A stretch of DNA of 64,000 bases from Protula sp. h YS-2021 (lineage: Eukaryota > Annelida > Polychaeta > Sabellida > Serpulidae). Positions 43,390 through 54,770 of this stretch are shown here, piece after piece (position 1 is the first letter of the stretch; every line of letters starts with the position of its first letter). The notes under the pieces are model-generated. The model was not told where the DNA came from. It saw nothing but the letters and a program-made list of their open reading frames with translations, and did not search any database. Both the position numbers and the translations under genes were made by a program. The stretch spans positions 43,307,239 through 43,371,238 of the forward strand of contig OX457026.1 of the NCBI GenBank assembly GCA_949752745.1, given 5' to 3'.

Positions 43390-44960
43390 CTCCATTTATG
43401 TTCATAGCCAATTTCTTGCATGCGACGTCTAGTTCTTCGGTCGACAAGATTAGCCTTCAAATATGGGCTAAAGTAGCGTGGTGTCGTCCTAATGTCTAAG
43501 CAGAGGTTGTCAATAAGGTAGAAAGTGTTATCTAGTGATTTTAGCTCTGCCACCACAAATCACAGGAAGATATTAAACAGGGTTGGGGATAGCGGACACC
43601 CTTGACGTGCCCCTACTCCAGCTTTGAACCATTCTGTTGACTGACCACGGAGCATTCAGTGTGCAGCTCTTCGATGGTCTCGATAATTTTTTTAATCTAA
43701 ACCCTAGGTCAACAACATATTCCACAGTGCTTTTTCCAGACGAAGGCAGTCTTGAAGTCAACAAAACTGAAGCGGGAGGGTACTTGTGTTCCTTCGCTTT
43801 CTCCATGATTTGTCGTACAATATGCATTGAGTCCCTGTTCCTCTTAATTATCGGAATCCCAACTGATTTTCTCTCCGTAAGTTTTCAGTTCTTTCTTTCA
43901 TTCTGTGAATGAGGATTCTGCTAAATACTTTACCGGGATGGATGACTACGATACTGCCCTGCAGTTGGCGGGCTCGGTTTTATCGCCTTTTTTGGTTGAG
44001 GGTTGTCGGAGGGGAGGCAAGAATGGGTGTTACTATCAGTCTTTCGGTATTTGCTCGGATGTCCAAACTTTTTTGATATTTCTGTGCAGCATCACACTCA
44101 TTGGTTCACCTCCTGCTCTTAGAACTTCTGTGGTGATCTGAATCATGCCCTGGTACTTTTCGGATTTTTATTTGATTGACAGCTTTCTCTGCCTATTGTA
44201 ACGTTACCGGTTGCTGATTATCGGAGTTTGGTGGTGGATCTGGAATATCTACAGCAGTTTTACTATCGCGACTGAATTCGGTGTTGAGATGTTGCGTGAA
44301 GTGTTCTTGCCAGCATTTAAGGACCTCATTGGTACTGGTTTGGATACTTCCCACTTGGTCTTTCCCACCACTGTTTTTACTTTAACCTCTGACTGCTTTG
44401 AGTAGGATACGACTACTGTTCTTCTGATAGTCGCTTTCAAGATCGTCTATGTTTCTGTTAAGTAGCTTGCTCTTTTGTCTTCGTAGATCTTTCCTCACAT
44501 CACGGTTCGGTTTAGCTCCTTGTATTTTGCCTCTTCAACTTTATTTCCAGGATCGTTTCATTTGTCCAGTTTGGCTTTTCTTTTTTCATCACATGCGTTT
44601 TCTATTTCTACTGGCAAGTCTTCCACTTTCTTGCACCTTTTAAATTCAACTCTTACGTCATTTTGTTGGTGGTATCTTTAAATTTGATAAACACGTCTTC
44701 TATGTTCATATTTCCTACAACTAAAAGGGGCTCCAAACCTTGACCTATCTTTACTGAAAATTCTGTTGCTAACTCTTTATTATCAACTAGTTTTGTTACA
44801 TCGAACTTCGTCGTTGGTTTTATGTTCCTCTTCATTGTTTGTTTTAGCTCAATATTGGCCAGTACTAAGAAGTAGTCCGAACCTCTTTCAGCAGATGGGT
44901 AAGACCGGCTATTCTTAACTCGTTTTCCTCATTTTATCGTGAGCTATGATGTAGTGAGTC
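43390..44960 (-). pseudogene. LINE (non-LTR) reverse transcriptase remnant
   Basis: Fragments in several frames read as a non-LTR retrotransposon ORF2. A linker region comes first (KPTTKFDVTKLVDNKELATE near 44800, then EPLLVVGNMNIEDVFIKFKD), followed by lysine/arginine-rich sequence. The RT palm follows near 43830-43620, with FVDFKTAF and, in another frame, IETIEELHTE. Many stops and frame changes show old decay. The family resembles CR1/RTE-like elements but cannot be fixed from fragments. It lies in an intron of the helical-repeat gene, on the same strand. Confidence 0.7.
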
Positions 44961-45492
44961 TGATTTAGGCTTTTTTCACCAAGAGACATCCATTTGGCCA
45001 ATATCTGGCGTGTTGCCAAAAAAGTAATTTTTCAAGAGATAACAATCCAGGGAACAATCGCACAACATTTGAAAGGAATGCCAAAACTGGGTAGAAGAAA
45101 TATTTACAAAATTGGCTACCAGTAATTTAAAGAATAGTCCCCACTCCATTTAGCCAACTTTTCATTAGATACCACCCCCCCAAAAAATCAAGAGAGAACC
45201 ACCTAACAAACATTCATACAAAACTGGAACGGAATCTGATCAAAATTGCGGGAGAAAATAAACAGAGGCCTTTCTAATGCACATTTATGAACAATATAAT
45301 TTCAAGCAATTCCGATCAACATTGTGGGTGTAGCATTTTGAATATTAACAACCAACAATTTTTAAATGGTCCCGATTGGGCCAATTTGTGGCGGATTGCG
45401 AAAAAAGAAGAAGCAAAACTGAAGGAGAAAAAGCATGCCCCTTCACTGATGTGATAAGACCATCCCAAAGAAGTCGGCTGGCATAATAAGGG

Positions 45493-46452
45493 AGTCTAAG
45501 ACATTTCCCCGCGGGGACTTTTCCCACGCGGACATTACACGCGGGGACTTTTCCCGAGCGGACTTTTAGCGACCTGGGGCATTTCCCGCTGATGAAAAAA
45601 AAACTAACAAAAAATATTCTCTCTGGGTGTGATCCAGGTCACCCTTAATCACCTCATCTCCACGGACTTTGATATTAGCCCTACATTGCCCTTGCTTATC
45701 ACCGTACTCTGGGCGTTTTTCGCATTCATACGACACAAAACCGTTTGCGAGATTACGAAGTCTCACATACAGATAACCGTCCAACAAAATCTTTGGTTTT
45801 CCTCAGGAAAATGTCGAGTATTCCATTTTTAGGAATGTATGATTTTATAGCTTGCTCGCTCTGCATTTGTACCAAAAAATAATGTGCTTCGGAGAAATCT
45901 AGCCGACTCCGGGCATAAATCCATCACAGGCCGGAGTCGAAAAAACAATCAACGAACCCAACTATGATTTCTTTGGATTATAATCTATCACACGCAGAGG
46001 TTTTTAAGTTGTTGACAACAGAAAAAAGAAATATCACAGACCGAAGTGAAAAAATTTTTAATTGCATTTAACACTCTGCCCCTGCAGCATAATCCACTAC
46101 AACTTGTTGACAATAGAAAAAACAAACATCAGAGTCCACTACAACTTGTTTACAATAGAAAAAAGAAACATGAGAGAGCGGAGAGAACACAGTTGAGAAC
46201 GTGTACTGTAAGTTTAAATTACTAAATTAAAATTGCAATAAATTAGTTTTGTTTTTTTGTTAGTTTTTTTTCATCCGCGTAAAATGTCCTAGGTCGGGAA
46301 AAGTCCTAGGTCGGGAAAAGTCCGCGCGGGAAAAGTCCCCGCGGAAATTTCTAGGTCGGGAAAAGTCCTCCGCGGGAAAAGCCCCCGCGGGTAATGTCCG
46401 CGTGGGAAAAGTCCCCGCCGGAAACGTCCCGGCGTGAATTGTCCTGTTTCTG
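45493..46452. mobile_element. Foldback element, GCGGGGACTTTTCCC type, with 9-bp target duplication
   Basis: 960-bp element. Left arm 45500-45595 and right arm 46270-46445 are GC-rich tandem words (GCGGGGACTTTTCCC, GGTCGGGAAAAGTCC) in inverse orientation. Flanks are TAATAAGGG (45484-45492) and TAATAAGTG (46453-46461), one mismatch in nine. A dispersed SINE-like repeat adjoins on the right. Confidence 0.78.
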
Positions 46453-46464
46453 TAATAAGTGACA

Positions 46465-46645
46465 TTGGTCCCACTAAGCAGGCCGTATTTCCTAAAACTT
46501 TTACTGCGATCCGACGAAAACTGAAAAAGAAGCAGCAAAAAAATAAGTTTACAGACGGCAAGACGACTAGACAGACTGACGGACAGGCGACAGAGGCCTC
46601 ACACGAAAACTATAGCTCGTGTGGCTAAAGGCCACCTTTTGTGCA
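46465..46645 (+). repeat. SINE-like dispersed repeat, second copy
   Basis: Same block order as 40800-40985: CACTAAGCAGGCCGTATTT, GCGATCCGACGAAAACTGAA, a GACGGACAG-rich stretch, AGAGGCCTCACACGAA, AAGGCCACCT. Confidence 0.75.
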
Positions 46646-46834
46646 TTAATTCCACAAAGCCTCTTAACTTCCCAAGTACCGGAACGAATGACAAGATCAA
46701 ACTTTGTTCTGTATTTAGCTGGTTTCATAACGGACTGGGTCACGGATGTCGTCCACACACCAACAAATGACAGAAAATAAATACACACATGAAGAGTATT
46801 TTTTATTACACAGAACAGAGTTCAGAGGTGAAAA

Positions 46835-47335
46835 GTTGGCGATCTGTGGTCGGTGTGAGTGGGCTGGGGAGCTGTGGTCAGTGTGAGTGGGCTGGGGAGC
46901 TGTGGTCGGTGTGAGTGGGCTGGGGAGCTGTGGGCTTTGTGAATGGGCTGGGGAGCTGTGGGCAGTGTGAGTGGGCTGGTGGCCGTCGGAGGAGGGTTGG
47001 AGGGGGGGGGGGTTTACCCCGGGTTGAGTCGGCTGTTGACTGTGAGATTGAGCTGGTGACCTGTGGCATGACAGTAATCTTATTGCTGTGGCTGGTATGA
47101 GTGGGCTAGTGGCCGTGGGAGGGGGAGGATTGAGTAGGATGGTGGCGGGTTGAGTGAGCTGCTGAGCTGTGGTCAGTGCGAGTGGTCTAGATGCTGTGGT
47201 CAGTTTTGGTAGGCTGGTGGCCGTAGGAGGAGGAGGGAAGGGGGGTCGGTGAGTTGGCTGGTGAATTTGAGAGTGAGCTGGTGAGCTGTGGGCGGTGTGA
47301 GCGGGCTGGGGATTGTTAGCTGTGCCAGTGAGATG
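46835..47335. repeat. 28-bp minisatellite
   Basis: GTGAGTGGGCTGGGGAGCTG units repeat every 28 bases at 46855, 46883 and 46911, and continue with variants to about 47335. The array directly follows the donor of the exon at 47354 in gene orientation. A long proline/histidine-rich frame across it is a by-product. Confidence 0.88.
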
Positions 47336-47353
47336 GTGGTTGTGACGACTGAC

Positions 47354-47453
47354 CTGGATGGCGAGCACGGTCATTAGCTCAGCCAGCGCCTCTACGGTGT
47401 GCTCCTGTGTCGCCTCGTCACGTGACAGCGCCATGCGGATTAGCACCTCCAGT
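47354..47453 (-). CDS. Host helical-repeat gene, upstream exon
   Basis: Acceptor TTTATAG, donor CAG/GTCAGT. It encodes LEVLIRMALSRDEATQEHTV and EALAELMTVLAIQ, two amphipathic helices of the kind found in armadillo repeats. It exits in phase 0. It is the most 5' exon I can support; further exons to the right were not found. Overall the protein looks like an ARM/HEAT solenoid, but no family is assigned. Confidence 0.68.
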
Positions 47454-47679
47454 CTATAAACACATACAGCTACATGCCTCACCATTTTGACATGTTCTCA
47501 CTGACAACTTTTCGGTCAGGGCAAATGAATGCAATAGGAATATTGCTATATTCCGTTTATTAAATAACCTTTTTATAAAAAGGTTTGCTCAAGTGAAGAA
47601 AAAACGATAAAATGTTTCGTTTAACATTCCACTATGCTGGTTCTTTGCATTGTGCTGGTTTTCAATAGACATTTCCCTG

Positions 47680-47848
<169 letters not shown>

Positions 47849-47849
47849 T

Positions 47850-49200
47850 AACTCTCATTCTCTGTATGATCATTGGGTCGCGATTTTTCAGGTTAAAAGT
47901 TGAAAAATGGTGGGAGACGGGACGTTGTAAACACGTCAGAATTAGAACAAACTATTAACGTAGTTGCGCTCCGCCTTCTCACCCTTTGTGACCCAGTTGC
48001 TTGAACGTCACACCTCAGCACCCCATTTCCGGTATAAATTGCAATATTGGATCAGCGGTGGATAGACGTCGCACCCCACGTAGGATCAACGTCGGATATT
48101 GGCTGATTATGGAAGAAGAAACACCAACTAGCAACGTTGGATAGACGTCGATTATCCGACGCCGAAGCAACATTGCTTAAAGGTTGCAGACTGAAGTCGA
48201 AACGTCTTTCTCGGTATAAGGACTATAAGGATAAACATCATATATGCCACGCCTATCCTGAGCAGTTTCTATTGTGTCACCTCTAACGTGGAATGAACAG
48301 ACTATAAAAATACATTTAAATGACAAGCTTTTGTCATGTGACGTTGCGACTGTTGTTACAAAAGCTTGAAAAATCCCCTACCTCACCCTACCACCACTCT
48401 AGCTTATATCATATCAACCCATATCAATACCTTTCCGGTACGTAATTTTGAGACCAGACGTGTTTCGCTCAAAGTGCCAGTTTCGTTTGGATTTTTAATA
48501 CTCAGCATTTCCGACAAACATGGGGTTTTTCTGAATTTTTATCCGCGTATGGATAAAATGGTTGTATTATTTCAAAAATTACATGCCGCGTTTAGGGCTC
48601 GTTTTAGAAATTCATTGAGACGCATGTTAGTCAGATGGTATGTTGAATAAGGAAGCACAAGGCAGTTCGGAAAATTTTTCTAGAATCGGAGCACAAGCAC
48701 TTAAGTTAAGCAACATTCAATTCCATAAAGCTACGAGCAAGGAAAGACATGGGTAATACTTTTCTGGAGCCGGTTCGATCCAATTAAGATTACACAGGAT
48801 TTCTAATTGTAAACATCCGTTTTCGTTGGATAAAAATGCAGAGTATGACAATACTCACATGAAAACGTTGTTCAGTAGTTTATTTGTATATGCCTAACAT
48901 TTTTTATAAGTTTGAACCAAGAGCTTGCAACCGAAACATCAGGAAATTTAATTCAGAACTCTGAAGCTGTAAACTGGGTTGCGGCAAGCTTCCTTTTCTG
49001 GCCACAGACCGGCGATTAAACTTTACACGTCTAAGATTTAGCATAAAAGTAAAATTTGTTAATTAGCTTTCAAATTTTTTTGCAGCTACAGGACTAGATA
49101 ATGGAAATTGTTAACTCTAAGGTTAAAACTTTTGTGAATACTGTCGCTGTAGAACAAAAGACAGGGCGGAATTCTGGTCGCTCTTTATCTCGGATCCTAA
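47850..49200. other. Non-coding stretch with one dispersed repeat
   Basis: Contains the second copy (48530-48640) of the repeat at 23940-24085 and a small cluster of GGATAGACGTCG words near 48060-48160. No gene seen. Confidence 0.45.
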
Positions 49201-49203
49201 GTA

Positions 49204-49391
49204 CTAATAAGCCCATAAATAGCCACCATCATTTAAGAAATCAGCAAGCTTGGCATTGTATGGCCGGTAAAAATCCCTCAACAGTGTCCATGTCTCTTCT
49301 AGCATGGTCAGGTTGTAGGAATGATCAATTTTGTTTCCTGCTGAATTTCTAGCTTTGCTAATGACATTTTGACGCGATTTTTCTTGCATGA
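49204..49391 (-). CDS. Sulfotransferase, terminal coding exon
   Basis: Acceptor GATGACAG, then a frame that ends with the typical C-terminus of carbohydrate sulfotransferases: MLEETWTLLRDFYRPYNAKL, ADFLNDGGYLW and a stop soon after. The F-Y-x-P-Y-N motif and the closing YLW are characteristic of Golgi sulfotransferases of the CHST/GalNAc4S-6ST type. It lies downstream of 49622-50100 on the same strand. Confidence 0.75.
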
Positions 49392-49621
49392 CTGTCATCC
49401 AGTTTAGATAGCCCCAAAAAGGGAATACTTTAGTTATTTATTTCTGTATTTCTGTATTTATTTCTGTACTTCATCTTTCGCAAAGTTTTCAGATCGAAGA
49501 AATGGGAATTGATTTCTCGGAAATACACCAAGCGACCCTTGAATGTATAACAAATATATACTCCTTTTGGCACTGAAGCCCTTGAGAGCCAGGTACAGCG
49601 TACGGGTTGTAAGCTTGTCGG

Positions 49622-50100
49622 TCACACGCGTTCATACATATAAGAACCAACGGGAAACTTCCAGTCGATACAGGCGTTCAACCAGTTGATAACGTTGACA
49701 ATACCTGCATAGAAATCTTTGGGTGACGTAGCCCTCGTGCATTTTATACAGGGAAATCTTTGGGTGACGTAGCCCTCGTGCATTTTATACAGGGAATAAA
49801 ATCTTTCGACTGGCTCCCTGATGGTGGTGACTAATTTGGCGTCGGCTAGAAGTCTTTTGATGAGATGAGCGTTGGAGAGAGAATACACCGGAGGAACGCT
49901 TCAAAACTGTACTTGAGTTTCCATTGGTGGTGTAGCCTCTCCACATGTCGATCGTGTGAATGCTGTGATCACCAAATATGTACTGGATCTGAGTAGAATA
50001 GTTGCGGCTCGTTACTGCCAGTTTTCTGGTTTGGGAGGAATCAGTTAAATCTGTAAAGTATTCCGGAATGCCTCCGTAGTACTGCAATTTCGGGTCAAAC
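49622..50100 (-). CDS. Sulfotransferase, internal exon(s), frameshifted and with internal duplication
   Basis: Begins after acceptor TTTCGTCAG. The first part reads QYYGGIPEYFTDLTDSSQTR and RNYSTQIQYIFGDHSIHTID. After a frame change near 49885, LLADAKLVTTIREPVERFYS contains the R-x-P-x-x-R-x-x-S-x-Y signature that binds the 3'-phosphate of PAPS, the sulfate donor. A ~42-bp block (GACGTAGCCCTCGTGCATTTT and flanks) is tandemly duplicated at 49708-49790, repeating part of the protein. The upstream 5'-phosphosulfate motif is not in view. Likely a Golgi carbohydrate sulfotransferase; the defects make this copy doubtful as a working gene. Confidence 0.68.
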
Positions 50101-50652
50101 CTGACGAAAGGGAAAGATTTAAATAAATATAACGTTGATCATGGTTAATTTGGAGTTAATTGAGACCGAGAAAATACTTCATATTACTACTTTTGGGATG
50201 TTTCGCTTTCCTAGAGTAATAAGTTCATACTGGAAAGCGAAGGTTCTCTTCTTTTTTCTTCGCAAATCCGCAAAAACACGAAAAGCCAGAAATGGGAAAT
50301 TTGACACGAGCGTCTGGGATATCCGTTCTGGGGTCAAAGACAACTGTCCAGCTACTGTGTTGACCAACCACTGTAGTGACTGCAGGACAAATAACCAGCT
50401 AATAAACTGACTACCAATGGAAACTGACCACTTTTAATAATGTATTAAATAATCTAACTATTTTCAATTGCTTTTTCACTAATATCATTTGCTTTTAGGA
50501 ATCAGTGTTTTATGTTTTATTCTGAGTCGTCGTTTTCAATTACTTTGGGGATTAGGCGATTAAGATTTGTGTGCTTGTGTCTGGATTAGGATTAGGTTTA
50601 ATAATAACAATAATAAGCAGAACAGTTAATGTCTTATCGGGAATACTTATCT

Positions 50653-50900
<248 letters not shown>

Positions 50901-51137
50901 GAAGAAGGGTCCTTCCATTTATTAGAAGATTATTACGATGTATTATAATTTATTCATCCCAGTAAATATTTTAACTCTTCATCCACGTTCGGCTTTCGAT
51001 GATAAAAGAAGTTGTAGAATCAAGTTAAGAAAGAATGCACCTTATTCGACAAGTTTATGTCATTCTTGGTCTGTTCAGTGATCTTTAATAATTATTGATT
51101 TTCGTATATGCCTCATATGTAAGTCGTCAAGTCAGGG

Positions 51138-51860
51138 GCCGCCGTGGCTCAGCGATCAGGACTGTTGACCGTGGTGCGTGAGGTTGCGTGCTTGAGTCCC
51201 AGTAGGGATAGGCACCTTTTTCTTTCATACGTCAACCGTCAAACGCCATATACGTCAAACAAAAACATTTCATATTAAACATAAACAGTACATGGCCTGG
51301 AATGTGGAATGCAAGTTTGACGCCCAATACAATCCAGTTTCTCCCCTATTCATTTCGGTCAAACATTATGTTTTCAAGTGAGTGCTTCATTGTTTGAGGG
51401 TCGCTATGTTTAAGCCTGCTTGACAGCTGTGTGATTCATTGTTGAATAGTTTTCGGATGTTAAAATTAATTGTGTTAATGAAGTTTGACATCGAATACAA
51501 CACAGTTTCTCCTCTACTCATTGGGGTCAAACATGTGTTTTTTGGCTTTCCCATTAGTTATTAGTATGATGAAAGTGTTCACGTGACTTAAGTCACATGT
51601 CCCCGGTTATTTTATTTTAATTTTGATTCAATTCGGACTGAGACTCGTCAGCTACATTTGGGTCCCAAACATTCGGTTTGTATTCTTTTACGTTATTCTT
51701 TTCGAATTTCTTTTACAATTATTAGAATTATTGTGCATTTGTTTCTAGATATTATATATGTACTTTAATGTTGTATGATCTCTTTTGTAGTGAACCACGT
51801 CACTGTGCGTTACAAATAAAGGTAAAAGAACATGGATAGAACTGAGTTTTGTTTTTGTGT
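51138..51860 (+). repeat. 5' LTR-like repeat with tRNA-like head
   Basis: Homologous to 54771-55515. It begins GCCGCCGTGGCTCAGCGATC, resembling a pol III A box, with TTGCGTGCTTGAGTCCC resembling a B box ~40 bases on. It ends with AATAAAGG and a GAGTTTTGTTTTTGTGT tail. It does not start TG or end CA as most LTRs do. Confidence 0.7.
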
Positions 51861-51934
51861 TAGTCTGGACTCACACAGGTCACGAATAGAGAGTGCTGAA
51901 CACTGGATAAATAGGCAAACACTTTGGTGACTAA

Positions 51935-53434
51935 ATGGCTGAAGGACTGGTCTATTCAAAGCTAAAGGTGGCTGAACTTAAAGATCTCTTGTCCGTAAGA
52001 GGTTTATCAAGTATGAGCAATAAAGCTGCCTTAGTAGCCGGCCAACACCGATGACCCTGTTAACGAGGATGACGTCATTCATTCTGATAGTGCGTCGAGG
52101 CAGGGAAGTTTTCGCTCCACGACGTCGAGCGTGTGATCTGCTCGCATTAAAGCCGCTGCTGAGCAAGATTCCGTCAGAGCGCAGTGAAGGTCACTGGAAA
52201 AGAAACAGACACTGCATCTGAGTGAATTAAGTGTTCAGCACAACATTCAGAGGCTTGAGCTGCAAACTGAACTCGAGGCAGAAGCAGCCGAGGAAGAGGT
52301 CCTCGCCCTATATGATGACACCATGCCGGTTCTGTCGCGCGTTTCACAAGCGTCGGCGTCACTCATACAGCACGACGATCCTTCTGTTGCAGCAAAGGCA
52401 ACTTCGCTGCACGCAAAGCATTCACGTTTACTGCCAGAATTGCAGAGTGACCCTGCCCCTGTGCAGTTTCCGTCAGTGATCAGTGCCTCACCTCCGCCTG
52501 CCCGATCAGTCTCACCGGAAATAGCAGAGCGACAATCGGTAAACCTATTGGGGTCGGGTAGGACGTTTATTTTCTCCGAAAATCCAGCCCTAGTGCCTCG
52601 TCAGGGAACTCCACTATCTCGCAGGGGTGGTCCAATCACACGGTCCTCCCGGCACATGAGTATTGCAGGGCACGCCCTGCGTTCCCTGGAGTTTCGCACC
52701 CTCATGCGCTTAGTGGTCACCCGAGTGTTCTACTCCAGGCGCCTGTCACGCCACCCAGTCCTCCACTCACAGGAGTGCTGCTACATGAGCCAACCACGTT
52801 CCCTGTTGCATCGCATCCTCATAGGCCAGTGTTCCCGTGTCGCCGCCCAGTGCTGTTATTCTACCTAACACGGCGCCTGTTCAAGTCAAGATGACACCTA
52901 CTGTGGATCACCGGAACAGCCCATTCTCTCCACCGGGGCTTTGCCAGCAACTTCTATACAGCAGCGACATGATATGCGCTGCCGCATCCCCAAGTGATTC
53001 TCCCCTGTCCAGCTGGCGATAGTGGTTTGTTAGCTGTTGAGCTATCTCATCCAGTTTTGTACTGGTAAACCGAACCGTCTCATTGAAGATAGTGTTCTGT
53101 TTGACCCTTTTGAGGCGTACAGTCTTGCGTGCTATTCGCTAGTCCAAAGGTACAGTAAACCTCACACAATAGCAAGATCTTGACAAAGGGGCCTCCGTTA
53201 AAAGCAAATGATGTACAGGGTCTGCTTGAGTTATCACAAGAGATGCAGAAGTGTCAACTTAAACTGTCTAAAATGGGTTATTTGTCACATGTAAATAGCA
53301 CGGTCGCGTTACTAGACATAGTTAAGCGTCTCACAAGCCACGTGCGAGCCAAGTGGCTTGAAAATGCTGACTCAATCATTGAAACAAATCAAGAACCTGA
53401 TTTTTCTTATTTTTATTCTTATTCGTTATTTTAA
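51935..53434 (+). pseudogene. BEL/Pao Gag remnant (SAP-like N-terminus)
   Basis: Starts 75 bases after the 5' repeat with a SAP-like helix-extended-helix (YSKLKVAELKDLLSVRGLS), which is common at the N-terminus of BEL Gag, and stops early. Further Gag sequence appears in other frames: KAAAEQDSVRAEVKVTG-like polar sequence, and at 53180-53415 TKGPPLKANDVQGLLELSQE and KMGYLSHVNSTVALLDIVKR, matching the DUF1759-type Gag core. Many frame changes. Confidence 0.7.
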
Positions 53435-53449
53435 AGTAACGAATTCTGC

Positions 53450-54010
53450 TCGAGGTCAGTTGATGACTGAAGGGTTTTTGTCCGCAAGAAACGCATGTGT
53501 TTCAATTGTCTTTGTTTCGGGAGTACAGTTAAGGGTTGCTTGAAGCAGTCAGAATGCACTCACCGTACTGGTAAACACAATGAACTCGTACATTGTGACA
53601 GACCGGAACAGTCCGATACACAGGTAAAGATGCCGTCCGTCGGTGAAAACAACAAACATTGTACATCAATGTCGAGAATTAAAGTGTGCCTCCGCATATT
53701 GCCTGTGTGTGTACGTGCAAACGGCCAATCAGTACAAACTTATGCCTTGCTAGATGCAGGTTCAGATGTTAGTCTTTGTCACAGTAGCTTAGTTGCACAG
53801 TTAGAACTTGAGGGCAAGCCAGCACCATTCAATATTACAATAGTAAATCAAGCGTCAAGTCCAAAGAAGGGTAAAGAAGTTAGTTTCACTGTGTCTCCGC
53901 TTGATAACAGTGAACGCGTTAGGCTGGACAAAGTGTGGTCTTTAGATCGATTAAATGTATGGCTAACCAACCTGCTCCAAGAAAAGCTTTGTGATAAATG
54001 GCCTCATTAA
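53450..54010 (+). pseudogene. BEL/Pao zinc knuckle and aspartic protease remnant
   Basis: A CxxC-type zinc knuckle (CFNCLCFGSTVKGC, then a Cys and His) is followed by a retropepsin-like core: ILPVCVRANGQSVQTYALLD with DAGSDVSLC as the active-site loop. In BEL/Pao elements the loop is usually DSGSD; the aspartate is kept here. The frame ends at 54010 in degenerate sequence. Confidence 0.75.
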
Positions 54011-54415
54011 GCAGGCGTTCATAGTCCGGACATTGAAGCAAACCAAGTCACACTGCTCATAAGCAGTGATGTTCTGGACGTTTTTTGGTCTTTGGCAGAA
54101 CGTCGAGGAAAATGTTAAGAGCCGTACGCCATCAAGTCAATTCTAGGATGGACTGTTCTTGGGCCAGTTGGGGATAAACATTCCGGATCAGTCCACGTCA
54201 ACTTTCAGCAAGTTGACACTCTACAACAGCAAGTTGAACTTAGGTGGAAAACGGACTTCAGCGACTCCATAAGTTCCACAAAGACGGAGATGTCACTGGA
54301 AGATAAGAGGGCTCTCCATATAATGAAGTCAACGGCGACCAAATGAGATGGAAAGAGTGTTAAGTTTCCATTCCATGGAGGGAGAATCCAGCTAATCTCC
54401 CAAACAACAGGAGCA

Positions 54416-54770
54416 TTGCTGAATCTCGATTGCTCCACTTCAAGCGCAAGTAATAGCGAGTTATATTCAAAGAAACCGGGCAAGATTCGCGTAGTTTTTG
54501 ACTGCGCCGCGAAGTATAAGGGCAGTTCTCTCAACGATCAGTTGCTGCAAGGTCCCCACCTGATGAACAATCTTGTCGGCGTTCTGACACGTTTTCGGGA
54601 AGAACCAGTGGCCCTTGTGGCCGACATTGAGTGTGTATTTCATCAGGTCATAGTCATTGAGGAAGACTGCAACTATTTACGCTTTCTGTGGTGGACTGAT
54701 GGAGACTTATAAAGCCCAGTTGAGGAGTACTGCATGACAGTGCACTTGTTCGGTGCGACCTCCTTGCCTA
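54416..54770 (+). pseudogene. BEL/Pao reverse transcriptase, 5' part
   Basis: [20 protein letters not shown] and [20 protein letters not shown] are the RT motif 1-2 region of BEL/Pao elements, followed by [13 protein letters not shown] (motif A, with the catalytic aspartate) and YLRFLWW. A stop at 54710 interrupts the frame; coding similarity continues for about 55 bases (EEYCMTVHLFGAT) and ends exactly at the second LTR-like repeat. Confidence 0.85.

Noticed and set aside
46715..47485. A 256-codon proline/histidine/threonine-rich minus-strand frame
   Set aside because: Apart from the 100-bp exon at 47354-47453 it is the translation of a 28-bp minisatellite; the exon ends at a good donor before it.
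51138..51205. A tRNA gene
   Set aside because: Only A- and B-box-like words are present; no acceptor stem or anticodon arm can be folded, and the sequence is the head of a repeat.
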